A stretch of 64,000 bases of DNA from assembly GCA_964577115.1 (NCBI GenBank), contig CAZNXJ010000017.1, forward strand, positions 57,699-121,698. Reading direction: 5' to 3'. This DNA comes from CAZNXJ01 sp964577115. GTDB lineage: Bacteria; Planctomycetota; Planctomycetia; Pirellulales; Pirellulaceae. The notes beneath the pieces were generated by a model. That model did no database searches. It had not been told where the DNA came from and saw only the letters and a program-made list of their open reading frames with translations. Shown piece after piece: positions 38,446-47,019 of the stretch (position 1 is its first letter; each line of letters opens with the position of its first letter). Both the position numbers and the translations under genes were made by a program.

Positions 38446-38560
38446 GAGCCTGCCTCCGCGAATGAGGACGCTGCCGGGCGAACTTCCTGAACGGGCAGTT
38501 TAGCCGTCGACCGACCGGCCGGTCAAAGTGCGCATCGCCAGCAAGCTCGTGCGGTCAGCG

Positions 38561-38950
38561 TTATCGCAACCGCTTCCGCCAGGCATACTCCGATTCACAT
38601 CGCAGACAGCGATCGGCGTAGGGGACCGCGGCGAGACGTGCTTCCGGAATCTGGGCATCACAGTCCCCGCAGATGCCGTATGACCCGTCGTCCAAACGTT
38701 CCAGCGCCTCGTCAACGCGTTCGAGCATCCGCTGCTTACGCAGCACGAGCTCGTTGACGAACGTACCGACGATGCCGGCGACTAGCGTGCGCCAGCTCGG
38801 CCGGCACGTGCGACAGACTTCGGCCGACTGCGAGTTCAATCGGTGTAATGCCAGCTCGTGAGCGACGTCCACTAGCATACGCATCTCGCCGCGTACGTGA
38901 GAACGAAGCGCGACGAGCGCCTGCCGGTAGGTGGACGATTTGTTGCTCAT
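38561..38950 (-). CDS. DksA/TraR-type C4 zinc-finger protein
   Basis: A 129-residue DksA-like protein. The C-terminal zinc finger is CGDCDAQIPEARL...CLRCESEY (residues ~94-120). The preceding coiled-coil-like helices include RKQRMLERVDEALERLDDGSYGIC, shown by position ~71-94. A second Cys pair, CRTC, lies near residue 46. DksA/TraR proteins bind the RNA polymerase secondary channel and tune transcription under stress. The start overlaps the HPF-like stop by ATGA, and GGAGAAA precedes it, so the two are co-translated. The presence of both ribosome-hibernation and RNAP-binding proteins in one operon suggests a stationary-phase or stress role. Confidence 0.88.
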   Translation of the reverse strand: MSNKSSTYRQALVALRSHVRGEMRMLVDVAHELALHRLNSQSAEVCRTCRPSWRTLVAGIVGTFVNELVLRKQRMLERVDEALERLDDGSYGICGDCDAQIPEARLAAVPYADRCLRCESEYAWRKRLR

Positions 38951-39330
38951 ATTGAATTTCTCCATCCGCTTCGAGAACCGCGACGAGCCATCGATCGTCG
39001 CTTGGACTTGCGATCCAAGAGCGACTCGGCGCGGCGAGCGGCATGAGCCACCGCAGCGTAGCCGTTGGATCCTTCCGCTGTAATACTTGCGCGACCGCGC
39101 GGCATGAGTTCCAACTCGAGCCGGCACAGCTTCTCCGCGTCGGGCCGAGTGCCACGCACTTCCTGTAGCCAAACCCCGGCTCCGCGCACCCGATGCCCGA
39201 AGCGTCGCAAGCGCGACGCCACTTTTTCGAGGGCGTAATCCTTCAGATCCGCAGTCACGACGCCGCGTCGCCCGGTAACGGAAACCGGAACGGCCGGACG
39301 AGTCTTGGAGCGGTCCAATGTCGAAGCCAT
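38947..39330 (-). CDS. HPF/RaiA-like ribosome hibernation protein
   Basis: A 127-residue protein with the HPF/RaiA fold pattern: VSVTGRRGVVTADLKDYALEKVASRLRRFG (by position, ~16-45), then LCRLELELMPRGRASITAEG and NGYAAVAHAARRAESLLDRK. A basic tail (KSKRRSMARRGSRSGWRN) ends it. Short HPF lacks the C-terminal dimerisation domain, as here. Known members bind the 30S decoding centre in non-growing cells. A GAGGAGG ribosome-binding site precedes the ATG. It overlaps the DksA-like gene. Confidence 0.82.
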   Translation of the reverse strand: MASTLDRSKTRPAVPVSVTGRRGVVTADLKDYALEKVASRLRRFGHRVRGAGVWLQEVRGTRPDAEKLCRLELELMPRGRASITAEGSNGYAAVAHAARRAESLLDRKSKRRSMARRGSRSGWRNSI

Positions 39331-39496
39331 GGGAATCCTCCTCGGGTAAGCGTAGGGTCAACGCAATCGGAACGTGCCGTGGTGCACGGGTCACCGCGGG
39401 ATGAGTCGGCGGAGCTCTTGCGCGTGTTTCGTGCGCAGGTGGTGCGAGTCAGTGGAGCCGCGTCAAGTGGCAGCGGAGACTCACTCCCCCCCAACG

Positions 39497-39527
39497 CCGC
39501 GCGTGCTCGGGCCCTGAGCACGCGCGG
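39497..39527 (-). terminator. Strong hairpin after the helical-protein gene
   Basis: CCGCGCGTGCTC (39497-39508) and GAGCACGCGCGG (39516-39527) are perfect 12-bp arms with a 7-nt loop. They sit 22 bp past the stop of the gene at 39549-40136 and before the HPF-like gene. A terminator or attenuator is likely. The minus strand after it is G-rich, without a T-run. Confidence 0.6.
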
Positions 39528-39548
39528 CCCGACACGAACGAACGAGCG

Positions 39549-40136
39549 TTAGCAGCCAACGGTGAATTCGTTGGCCGTGCTCGTTACACGCTGGCTTTGC
39601 GGCACTGTCGCCACGTGCGGCGATTGCCGGCGCAAGACCTGGCTGTCTCGGCTCGCCGAATGGTCTGGCGCGCAAGCCGCGATCGCCGCGACGCCTCGCG
39701 CCGGAACGTCGCCGGAGCGCTCGGCGTGCAGTGCCTCAAAGCTCGCAAGGTGATCCGTTTCCGCACGAAGAATGCGCATCGCAACTTCGTGGCACATTGG
39801 GTCTCCCTGCAGTCCCGCGGTGAGCTGCTCGATTTCGGAGACGAGGCGAGTTTGTTCGTCAACCAATGGCTTGAGAAGGTACCGCGCATCCAGGTAGTGG
39901 CTGGCCGTATAGCGCATGGGGAAACGCACGTGCGGAACCTGGCCGCGGCGTTCCAGGATCAAATCCGCCAGCTCGCGACACGCCATCTCCCGCTCGGAAG
40001 TGACTCGCCGCAATAACTCCTCAATCGCTTCGTCACCCGGGCGCACGTAGAGGCTGGCGTGCCGCAGGTATTCCGGCAAAGAACCAGCAAGCAGGGCGAA
40101 GAGTCGGCGAAGTGATTCGGTAATATGCTGACGCAT
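39549..40136 (-). CDS. Unknown helical (ferritin-like?) protein
   Basis: A 195-residue protein starting at the ATG at 40136 with GGAAAAAG upstream; an ATG at 40295 would add 53 residues. The first ~140 residues are helical and rich in Arg, Glu and His: ESLRRLFALLAGSLPEYLRH, DEQTRLVSEIEQLTAGLQ, EVAMRILRAETDHLASFEAL. The RAETDHLASFE spacing is reminiscent of ferritin-like bundles but the metal ligands are not clear. The tail after ~residue 160 is low complexity. It lies downstream of a near-consensus sigma-54 promoter and upstream of the HPF/DksA pair, so a stress function is plausible. Confidence 0.6.
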   Translation of the reverse strand: MRQHITESLRRLFALLAGSLPEYLRHASLYVRPGDEAIEELLRRVTSEREMACRELADLILERRGQVPHVRFPMRYTASHYLDARYLLKPLVDEQTRLVSEIEQLTAGLQGDPMCHEVAMRILRAETDHLASFEALHAERSGDVPARGVAAIAACAPDHSASRDSQVLRRQSPHVATVPQSQRVTSTANEFTVGC

Positions 40137-40312
40137 GGCGAACTTTTTCCGGAAGTCGCGATTCCCAACCGACGCGGCCGCGTGGTAATCCGCGCGAACA
40201 ATCACGCGGTTCCCGGCTGTCGTGGAGTACGCGAATGACACAAAGAAAGGGTGAGGAGACGTGCTCGACGCCTCGCGGCGGATGCTTGCCTCCATCCCTG
40301 TTTGTCTGGATT

Positions 40313-40328
40313 TGCAAACTTCGCGCCA
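40313..40328 (-). promoter_or_regulatory. Candidate sigma-54 (-24/-12) promoter
   Basis: The minus strand reads TGGCGCGAAGTTTGCA against the RpoN consensus TGGCACG-N4-TTGCW, with one mismatch (G for A). The GG and GC dinucleotides are correctly 10 bp apart. The predicted start is near 40302, about 165 bp before the ATG at 40136. A sigma-54 activator gene lies about 2 kb away at 42447, which supports function. Confidence 0.6.
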
Positions 40329-40757
40329 ATTACGTTGTCACCGGGATTCTCGCACCGTGATCCACCCGAACGTGGTGGTTTTGCGGAGCCTTGACCGGAC
40401 AACGGGGCCAAGAAGCGAATTCTTCGCGTCGCAGGCGTCTGACAGTGTCAAAACGTGGTGACGCTCCTCGTGGTGACGGTTCGAGCCGGCGCGCGTTTTC
40501 GACCCGCTCGCGCGCCGCAGCTGCGCACTGCTGCCTCTCGCTGGGTACCCGCTACCGGCACGAATGCTCGCATGTGCGGCCAGCCGTGGGGCGATCGAGC
40601 GTGGCACACGATGTGCGTTTATGTCCTGCTAACGTGAATGATTGATCGGAAAATGAACCGCCGAGTGAAGTTCGGTTTGCAGCCAGGGCCGTGAATCCGT
40701 TCCGTCGAGCAGCCGCGGGCCGGCTCCATCCTGGTGCAATGGTGAAGGAGAGTTCGC
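40329..40757. other. Intergenic region, no gene seen
   Basis: About 430 bp between the sigma-54-like site and the small-protein gene. Frames of up to ~90 codons occur on both strands but are Arg/Ser-rich and lack ribosome-binding sites. The only clear element is GAAGGAGAG just before the ATG at 40758. An activator-binding (enhancer) site would be expected here, but I could not pick one. Confidence 0.5.
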
Positions 40758-41012
40758 ATGTCCATATTGTCACTAAGTGAACAGACGCGCGGAATTGAGA
40801 GAGCGCAATCACGGAATATCGACCACCCAGTTGCCCGGCCCGATCAGCGAGATGTTGAGGCGACGGGCGGGTGTTCCACGTTCGTGGAGCCCGACCGTGA
40901 TGCGGAGAAGGACTGCGTGGACATTGCGAGCGAAGATTCGTTTCCCGCAAGCGACCCTCCGAGCTGGACGTGTGTGACCGGTTCCGGTGCTCCGAGTCAC
41001 TCTCAGCCATAA
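40758..41012 (+). CDS. Small acidic protein with SFPASDPPSW motif
   Basis: An 84-residue soluble protein with a good GAAGGAG site before its ATG. The C-terminal half contains DIASEDSFPASDPPSWT (residues ~55-71). This motif recurs in many small bacterial proteins of unknown function, often annotated hypothetical. The N-terminal half is polar with no recognisable fold. It lies between the sigma-54-like promoter of the HPF operon and the two-component genes, so it may belong to the same stress regulon. The function is unknown. Confidence 0.65.
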   Translation: MSILSLSEQTRGIERAQSRNIDHPVARPDQRDVEATGGCSTFVEPDRDAEKDCVDIASEDSFPASDPPSWTCVTGSGAPSHSQP

Positions 41013-41088
41013 CCGACGACGAGGGCCTTCCAATCTTGCGAGTGCGGCCCCTGGAACAAGCACTCCGGTGGCCCACACGTCCTACTGA

Positions 41089-42450
41089 ATGCCCCGCGTG
41101 CCCGGCCATTTGACGGGCAGTATCTGGCCAAGTAACCTCCTGTCCAATTTGCTCTTCTGCGTTACCTCACCCGAAGCGAAGCGACTCGTGTCCTCCGAAC
41201 AACGTGCTGACCAATCCGCCGATCTCGCCGAACAGCCTGCTGATTCCGGCATTTCACCGATTCAACGGAACGCGTTTGACGAGCGATGGTTTCGCGCTGT
41301 CGCCGATTTCACGTATGACTGGGAAAGTTGGCACGGGCCGGACGGTACGCTGCTTTGGGTGAACCCCGCGGTCGAGCGAATGACGGGATACTCGGTCGCC
41401 GAATGTCTCGCGATGCCCGACTACCCGCTTCCGATGGTCGCGGAAGAGGATCGGCCGCGGGTGACGGAGGTCTTGGAGCGGGCGAAGCGGCGCGAGTCGG
41501 ACAACAACGTGGAGTTCCGCATCGAGCACCGCAGCGGTGAGACGCGCTGGATGGCCATTTCCTGGCAGCCGATGTATGCCGACGCGCAGACCGATACGCC
41601 GGGGGCCTATCTGGGGTTTCGGGCGAGTACGCGCGACGTGACCGAGCGTCACCGGCTACGCGAGCAGTTGCGGCTTCACGCGGAGCACCTCGAGCATCTG
41701 GTGCAGGAACGTACGGCGCGGCTGCGGCAGCTCGAACAGCGGCAGCGGCAAATGGAAAAGCTCGCCGCCCTCGGGCAGTTGGCTGCCGGTGTCGCGCATG
41801 AAATCAACAATCCGCTCGCAGGGATTCGCAATGCTTTCGAACTGATCAAATCGGACATTCCGCCCGGGCACGAACATTACGATTTGTTAGAGCTGATCGA
41901 TCGCGAGATCGAACGCATCAGCAGCATCGTACATCAGATGTACCAGCTCTACCGCCGCAGTCCTCAGCGATCATCGGACTTTGCCATGGGGCAGGTCGTC
42001 GGCGAGGTGGCTTATCTATTGGGAAATGCAGCGCGGAAGTCTCAGGTGTCGCTGCAATGGGATCCGCCGGCGTCGCCGATCCACGTGTACTTGCCGGAAG
42101 GCGAAGTGAAGCAGGTCCTCTACAACGTGATTCGCAACGCACTGCAAGCGTCGCCGCCGGGGGGCGTGGTGCGCGTCTGGGCAGAAGCGGACGAGCACGA
42201 AGTGGCGATCCACGTGCAGGATGAAGGGCCCGGCATTCCGGCCGACGTGCTACCGCGCATTTTTGATCCTTTTTTCAGCACCAAACAGGGAGTTCCTCAT
42301 GCCGGAATGGGGCTGGGGCTCTCGGTGTCCACGAGTCTCGTCGAGGCGATGGGAGGGCGCATCGAGGTGCAGACCGAGCCAGGCAAGGGGAGCCGGTTTA
42401 CCGTAACGCTTCCCCGACGTGTGGAGACGTCGCAGGAGTTATCTGAATGA
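41089..42450 (+). CDS. PAS-domain sensor histidine kinase
   Basis: A 453-residue cytosolic kinase with no membrane helices. A PAS domain with PAC spans residues ~62-187 (DGTLLWVNPAVERMTGYSV). A short coiled coil (~188-225) leads to the HisKA domain with phospho-acceptor His237 in GVAHEINNPLAG. The HATPase domain has VLYNVIRNALQASP, VQDEGPGIP and GMGLGLSVSTSLVEAMGGRIEV. It overlaps the response-regulator gene by ATGA, forming an NtrB/NtrC-type pair. The signal is sensed in the cytoplasm, perhaps by the PAS pocket. The start is uncertain: 41089 lacks a ribosome-binding site, and a GTG at 41188 would remove 33 poorly conserved residues. Confidence 0.9.
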   Translation: MPRVPGHLTGSIWPSNLLSNLLFCVTSPEAKRLVSSEQRADQSADLAEQPADSGISPIQRNAFDERWFRAVADFTYDWESWHGPDGTLLWVNPAVERMTGYSVAECLAMPDYPLPMVAEEDRPRVTEVLERAKRRESDNNVEFRIEHRSGETRWMAISWQPMYADAQTDTPGAYLGFRASTRDVTERHRLREQLRLHAEHLEHLVQERTARLRQLEQRQRQMEKLAALGQLAAGVAHEINNPLAGIRNAFELIKSDIPPGHEHYDLLELIDREIERISSIVHQMYQLYRRSPQRSSDFAMGQVVGEVAYLLGNAARKSQVSLQWDPPASPIHVYLPEGEVKQVLYNVIRNALQASPPGGVVRVWAEADEHEVAIHVQDEGPGIPADVLPRIFDPFFSTKQGVPHAGMGLGLSVSTSLVEAMGGRIEVQTEPGKGSRFTVTLPRRVETSQELSE

Positions 42451-43847
42451 GTGAAGATCGGCCCGCGAAGATTTTGATTGCGGACGATGAACCGTTGTTC
42501 TTGCGGACAACGGCAGAATTGCTGCGCCGAGCAGGCTACGAATGCACCTGCGCAGCCGACGGGAAGGCTGCGCTCGAAGCACTCGGGCGAGAATCGTTCG
42601 ACCTGATCCTTTCCGACCTGAACATGCCCGGCAATTTCAAGCTCGAATTGCTCCGCGAAGGTCGTACCAAGTGGCCCGAGGTGCCGTTGATCGTTGTGAC
42701 CGGTGCGCCGTCGCTTCCCACGGCCATTGAGAGCGTTCGGCTCGGCATCACCGACTACTTGCTCAAGCCAATCAAATATGAGGATCTGTTGGCGAGTCTG
42801 CGCAGGGCGCTCGCGAAACGCCGCCCGCAAACCGGCGCCGCGACGGTGAGCCAGAACGGAGCATCTACAGCCGACCGGCCATTTCCTGAGATCATCGGCG
42901 AAAGCCTCCCGATGCAGGAACTATTTGAAATCATGCAGCGCGTCGCAGCGACGGACACGAATGTCCTGATCAGCGGCGAGAGCGGCACGGGCAAGGAACT
43001 CGTCGCCAAGGCCATCCATAACCATAGCCGCCGGGCGAAAGCGAATTTCCAGATCATTGATTGCACGGCTATTCCCGAAACACTGTTCGAGTCGATCGTC
43101 TTTGGCCATGCGAAGGGCGCGTTCACCGGCGCCGTGAAGGATCATCCCGGTCTGCTGAAACAATGTGATGGTGGGACCGCGTTCTTTGATGAGATCGGGG
43201 AGCTGCCGGCACCGCTTCAGGCGAAGCTTCTGCGCGTGATCCAGGAACAGACATTCATTCCGGTGGGAAAAACGACCCCGGTTCACGTCGATACGCGCTT
43301 TCTTTGCGCGACCAACCGGGACCTGGAAATGGAGGTCAATGCGGGCCGTTTCCGCCGTGACTTGTTCTATCGTCTCGCGGTGATTCACATCGAATTGCCT
43401 CCGCTGCGCGAGCGTGGCGAGGACATTTACCTGCTCGCGATGCACTTTCTCCGGGAATTGCAGGGCGACGAGCAGCGCGTGAAGGGGTTTACCGACGAAG
43501 CGCGGGCTCAATTGCTGCAATACACGTGGCCGGGAAATATCCGCGAGCTGCGGAATGTCGTCGAGCGCGCGGTGGCGCTCGCTCGGTCCGAATGGATTAC
43601 TCCGGCGGACTTGCCACCTGCCGTACAGCGCCCCACGGCCACCACGATCCAAACACCTTCCGGGAACATGCACGGCGTGACGCGCGCCGATGCGCTGGAA
43701 GCAGCCGAGCGAGAGTATCTCGTGGGGATGCTCAGCAAGAACCACGGCAACATTGCGCAAACAGCTCGTGAAGCCGGCGTGTCACGCCAGGGACTTCACA
43801 AGCTGCTCAAGAAGCATGGCATCGACGCCGACGAATTTCGGAAATGA
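42447..43847 (+). CDS. Sigma-54-dependent NtrC-family response regulator
   Basis: A 466-residue activator. The receiver domain has Asp57 in DLILSDLNMPG. The AAA+ domain (~140-370) has the Walker A ISGESGTGKELVAKAI, the sigma-54-contacting loop GAFTGAVKD, and Walker B-like GGTAFFDEIGELP. A Fis-type DNA-binding helix-turn-helix ends it (NHGNIAQTAREAGVSRQGLHKLLKK). Such proteins, when phosphorylated by the cognate kinase, remodel RpoN holoenzyme at -24/-12 promoters. A near-consensus site lies ~2 kb away at 40313-40328 upstream of the helical-protein/HPF/DksA genes, making those a candidate target. Confidence 0.95.
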   Translation: MSEDRPAKILIADDEPLFLRTTAELLRRAGYECTCAADGKAALEALGRESFDLILSDLNMPGNFKLELLREGRTKWPEVPLIVVTGAPSLPTAIESVRLGITDYLLKPIKYEDLLASLRRALAKRRPQTGAATVSQNGASTADRPFPEIIGESLPMQELFEIMQRVAATDTNVLISGESGTGKELVAKAIHNHSRRAKANFQIIDCTAIPETLFESIVFGHAKGAFTGAVKDHPGLLKQCDGGTAFFDEIGELPAPLQAKLLRVIQEQTFIPVGKTTPVHVDTRFLCATNRDLEMEVNAGRFRRDLFYRLAVIHIELPPLRERGEDIYLLAMHFLRELQGDEQRVKGFTDEARAQLLQYTWPGNIRELRNVVERAVALARSEWITPADLPPAVQRPTATTIQTPSGNMHGVTRADALEAAEREYLVGMLSKNHGNIAQTAREAGVSRQGLHKLLKKHGIDADEFRK

Positions 43848-43896
43848 GCGGCGGTCGGTTTGGTCGAAGCGTTCGGTACGGCAGCCTTGCTGCGCG

Positions 43897-45378
43897 TCAG
43901 TTTGCGATGAGCCAATAACAAACGCCTGTGATCGTTGCGGCGGAGATCAGGTTCAGGGTAAAACCTTTGCGCGCCATTTGACCGGCACTCAAGTCGCCAG
44001 TTCCAAAAACGATGGCGTTGGGGGCTGTGGCAACCGGCAGCATGAACGAGCAACTTGCGCTGATGGTCGCCGGCACCATCAGCGTCATTGGTTCGATGCC
44101 TGCCGCGGCTGCGGTGCTAGCCAGGATCGGCAGTAGAAGCGCCGTTGTTGCCGTGCTGCTCGTAATCTCGGTCATAAAGTTCACGGACAGACAAATCAGG
44201 GCAATGACGAGCACGATGGGCAACGTCGCTACGCCGGAGAACTGCCGACCGATCACCTCTCCTAAGCCCGTTTCGCTGAACCCAGCCGCCAATGCCAGCC
44301 CGCCGGCGAACATTAGCAGCACACCCCAGGGTACACGCTGCATGCTGGGCCAATCGACCAGTGCCGAGCCATCACCGCGTCCGGACGGCACGAGGAACAG
44401 GGCGACCGAAGCCACGAGCGCAACCGTCGCATCGCCCACCTTCGAAACCTGGGTGTCAGGATCGACAGCCCCGATCCACGATTCCCAGCCGCCATACGGA
44501 CTGGAACGCGTAATCCAGCAGAGCGACGTCAGGGCAAAAATTGTCAGCACGCGCACCTCGGCGGGATTCCAAGCCCCAACGGGCGGCATCGTGATCGGTG
44601 CCGCCAGCTTCAGTCCTCGTGTTACGATCCACCAGACGGCAGGTATCAGGATCACGACGATGGGCACGCCCACCCACATCCAGTCGAGAAATGAAAGCAT
44701 CTGACCGGTGGCTTCGTTGTAGGCGGTCATGAACAGCATATTTGGCGGCGTGCCAACAGGTGTGGCCATGCCGCCGATGCTCGCCGAGTAGGCAATTCCG
44801 AGCAGCAAAGGTGCGCGCAGTCGTGCGTCCGGACACTGATCCAAAACAGCGACGGCGATGGGCAGGATCATGAGTGTTGTCGCCGTGTTGCTGATCCACA
44901 TCGAGAGCATGGCCGTCGCGATCATAAAGCCCAGCACGATGCGCGGCCCGCTATGCCCGCCCACGAACCGAACCAGCGTCAGTGCGATCCGGCGGTGCGC
45001 GCCGCTGTTTTCCATCGCCACCGATAGGAATGCGCCGCCCATGAGTAGCAGGATCATGTAGTGGCCGTATGCATGCGCCACGGTGCGGTGATCCAGGACG
45101 CCGGTGAGCGGAAAGACGGCAAACGGGATGAGGCCGACGGCCGGCATCGGGATCGATTCGAAGATCCACCACACGGCGCACAAAATCGCCGTGGCCGCGC
45201 ACCAGCAGGCCGGCAACGGCAGGCCGGCCGCTCGGCAGGCGAACCAACCGACCGCCGCGGCCAAGGGGCCCGCGAGCAATGTCCAACGCTTCCACGTCGG
45301 CTGCTGGGGGGCGGTCGGTGACTCTGGCATAGGCGATGCGGCCGGCTCGAGTACGTTTTCTGCAACTTGTTCCATCAT
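43897..45378 (-). CDS. SLC13/DASS-family permease
   Basis: A 493-residue membrane transporter with about 12-13 helices. It has the SLC13/DASS signatures: AYGHYMILLLMGGAFLSVAME, MWISNTATTLMILPIA (an SNT-type Na+/substrate site, about residue 170) and MTEITSSTATTALLLPIL in the second half. Family members couple Na+ to uptake of di- or tricarboxylates, sulfate or phosphate; the substrate here is undetermined. The ATG at 45378 is preceded by AAGGGAG. An upstream ATG at 45483 would add 35 residues. It is convergent with the response-regulator gene. Confidence 0.92.
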   Translation of the reverse strand: MMEQVAENVLEPAASPMPESPTAPQQPTWKRWTLLAGPLAAAVGWFACRAAGLPLPACWCAATAILCAVWWIFESIPMPAVGLIPFAVFPLTGVLDHRTVAHAYGHYMILLLMGGAFLSVAMENSGAHRRIALTLVRFVGGHSGPRIVLGFMIATAMLSMWISNTATTLMILPIAVAVLDQCPDARLRAPLLLGIAYSASIGGMATPVGTPPNMLFMTAYNEATGQMLSFLDWMWVGVPIVVILIPAVWWIVTRGLKLAAPITMPPVGAWNPAEVRVLTIFALTSLCWITRSSPYGGWESWIGAVDPDTQVSKVGDATVALVASVALFLVPSGRGDGSALVDWPSMQRVPWGVLLMFAGGLALAAGFSETGLGEVIGRQFSGVATLPIVLVIALICLSVNFMTEITSSTATTALLLPILASTAAAAGIEPMTLMVPATISASCSFMLPVATAPNAIVFGTGDLSAGQMARKGFTLNLISAATITGVCYWLIAN

Positions 45379-45584
45379 GAGGCGATTCGCTCCCTTCGCT
45401 TGGCGATCGCATGATTGTAGCCAACTCGCCGCTTTCGTTTCGTACGGGTCGATCATCGGCGGCGACTCCCGCGCCCATGGCAAGTGTCAACCGCCTTGGG
45501 CATCACCGGCACCTTGACGATATCTTGTTCGGGCGGTGTACGCGGTCTAAAGTCACGGTGTCGCCCATTGAACCGGAGGACACC

Positions 45585-46991
45585 ATGCGCCGATCCCTTT
45601 GCTTCGCGATCTGCCTGACCGCACTGCTGCTATGTTCGCCTTTGGCTTTCGCGGATGAGCCGCTGCTCAAGCCTTGGCCGGAAAATCCGTGGTACTGGAG
45701 CTACGCCGGCGAGCCCGTCCTGCTGCTTGGCGGAAGTGATGACGATAACCTGTTTCAGTGGCCTGAGGACAAGCTGATCGCGCAGCTCGATCGCCTCGCC
45801 GCTGCGGGCGGCAATGTGATTCGCAATACGATGAGCGACCGGAAGGACCTCGGTTTCGAAGAGTATCCTTTCGGGCGCACGTCAGAGGGAAAATATGACC
45901 TGAACACGTGGAACGACGAGTACTGGACGCGCTTCGAACGCATGTTGGCCGAAACGGCGAAGCGCAATATTTTCGTGCAAATCGAGGTATGGGATCGATT
46001 TGACTATACGGACAGTGGAGGCGCCGATCGTTGGCAGATCCATCCGTATAATCCGCGTAACAATGTTAACTACACCTATGAGCAGTCTGGTTTCGCCCGC
46101 GAGTATCCCGATCACCCCGGTGCCAACCGGCAACCTTTCTTTTTTACGACGCCGCAGCAGCGAAACAATACGGTCGTTTTGCCATTTCAGCAGCGATTCG
46201 TCGACAAGATGCTCGAACACTTGCTGGACTACGATCACGTGCTGTACTGCATCGATAACGAGACTCAGGCCGAAGAGGAATGGGGCCGATACTGGGCGAC
46301 GTATATCAAAGAACGTGCGGCCGAACGGGGAAAGCGAGTCTTCGTCACCGAGATGTGGGACGACTGGGACCTGACGGCCGATCGACATAAACAAACGTTC
46401 GATCACCCCGAGCTGTACGATTTTGTGGATGTTTCACAGAACAATCACAACAAAGGCGAAAAACACTGGGACAACTTTCTCTACGTACGCAAGTACCTGT
46501 CTGGCAAGCCCCGGCCGATGAACGTGACGAAGACCTATGGGGCGGACGGTAACAAGTTCGGCCATACTGACCAGGATGGCATCGAGCGGTTCTGGCGACA
46601 TTTGCTGGCAGGAGCCGCGTCGATCCGCTTCCACCGCCCTGATTCTGGGCTCGGCATCAACGATAAGGCCGTCGCCGCCATTCGCGCAGCTCGCAAGATC
46701 GAATCGCACATTCCGCTGTGGACCGTTCGCCCGGCCAACGAGCTTTTATCCGACCGCGACGCGAACGAAGCGTTCCTGGCGGCGGATCCCGGACGCGCGT
46801 ACATTCTGTACTTTCCCGCGGGAGGCGAAGTCCGTCTCGATCTCTCGAATTTCGACGCCCAGTGGTCGGTCGCGTGGGTGGATATCGACCGTGGCGAGTT
46901 TGGACCGACGCAGCAGCTGGATGGCAAGCGTCCCGTGATCAAAACGCCTGGTGATGGCAATTGGGCTGCCGCGATACGCATCCAAGAATAA
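45585..46991 (+). CDS. Exported GH-like protein with collagenase-type C-terminal domain
   Basis: A 468-residue secreted protein. The ATG at 45585 follows GGAGGA and starts a signal peptide (CFAICLTALLLCSPLAFA). Residues ~30-380 look like a TIM-barrel glycoside hydrolase of the DUF4038/GH140-like type (GGSDDDNLFQWPEDKL, NIFVQIEVWDRFDY, VLYCIDNETQAEEEWG). Candidate acidic residues are in EVWDRF and DNETQAEE. The C-terminus (LYFPAGGEVRLDLSNFDAQWSVAWVDIDRG, by position ~395-425) matches the putative collagen-binding/Collagen_bind_2 domain that often follows such barrels. The substrate is unknown; pectic or acidic polysaccharide is possible. Confidence 0.8.
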   Translation: MRRSLCFAICLTALLLCSPLAFADEPLLKPWPENPWYWSYAGEPVLLLGGSDDDNLFQWPEDKLIAQLDRLAAAGGNVIRNTMSDRKDLGFEEYPFGRTSEGKYDLNTWNDEYWTRFERMLAETAKRNIFVQIEVWDRFDYTDSGGADRWQIHPYNPRNNVNYTYEQSGFAREYPDHPGANRQPFFFTTPQQRNNTVVLPFQQRFVDKMLEHLLDYDHVLYCIDNETQAEEEWGRYWATYIKERAAERGKRVFVTEMWDDWDLTADRHKQTFDHPELYDFVDVSQNNHNKGEKHWDNFLYVRKYLSGKPRPMNVTKTYGADGNKFGHTDQDGIERFWRHLLAGAASIRFHRPDSGLGINDKAVAAIRAARKIESHIPLWTVRPANELLSDRDANEAFLAADPGRAYILYFPAGGEVRLDLSNFDAQWSVAWVDIDRGEFGPTQQLDGKRPVIKTPGDGNWAAAIRIQE

Positions 46992-47019
46992 GCTGCCGCA
47001 CGTCGGGGGCTGCGCGCCA

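Noticed and set aside
38951..39394. Longer form of the DksA-like gene starting at 39394
   Set aside because: It would read through the HPF-like gene in another frame; the ATG at 38950 has a good ribosome-binding site and overlaps the HPF stop.
39331..39480. Second sigma-54 site before the HPF-like gene (CGGCAC...TTGC)
   Set aside because: The GG-GC spacing is 12 rather than 10 bp, which RpoN does not tolerate.
40552..41109. A 185-codon minus-strand frame opposite the small SFPASDPPSW gene
   Set aside because: Ser/Arg-rich with no ribosome-binding site; the plus-strand gene has both a good site and a recognised motif.
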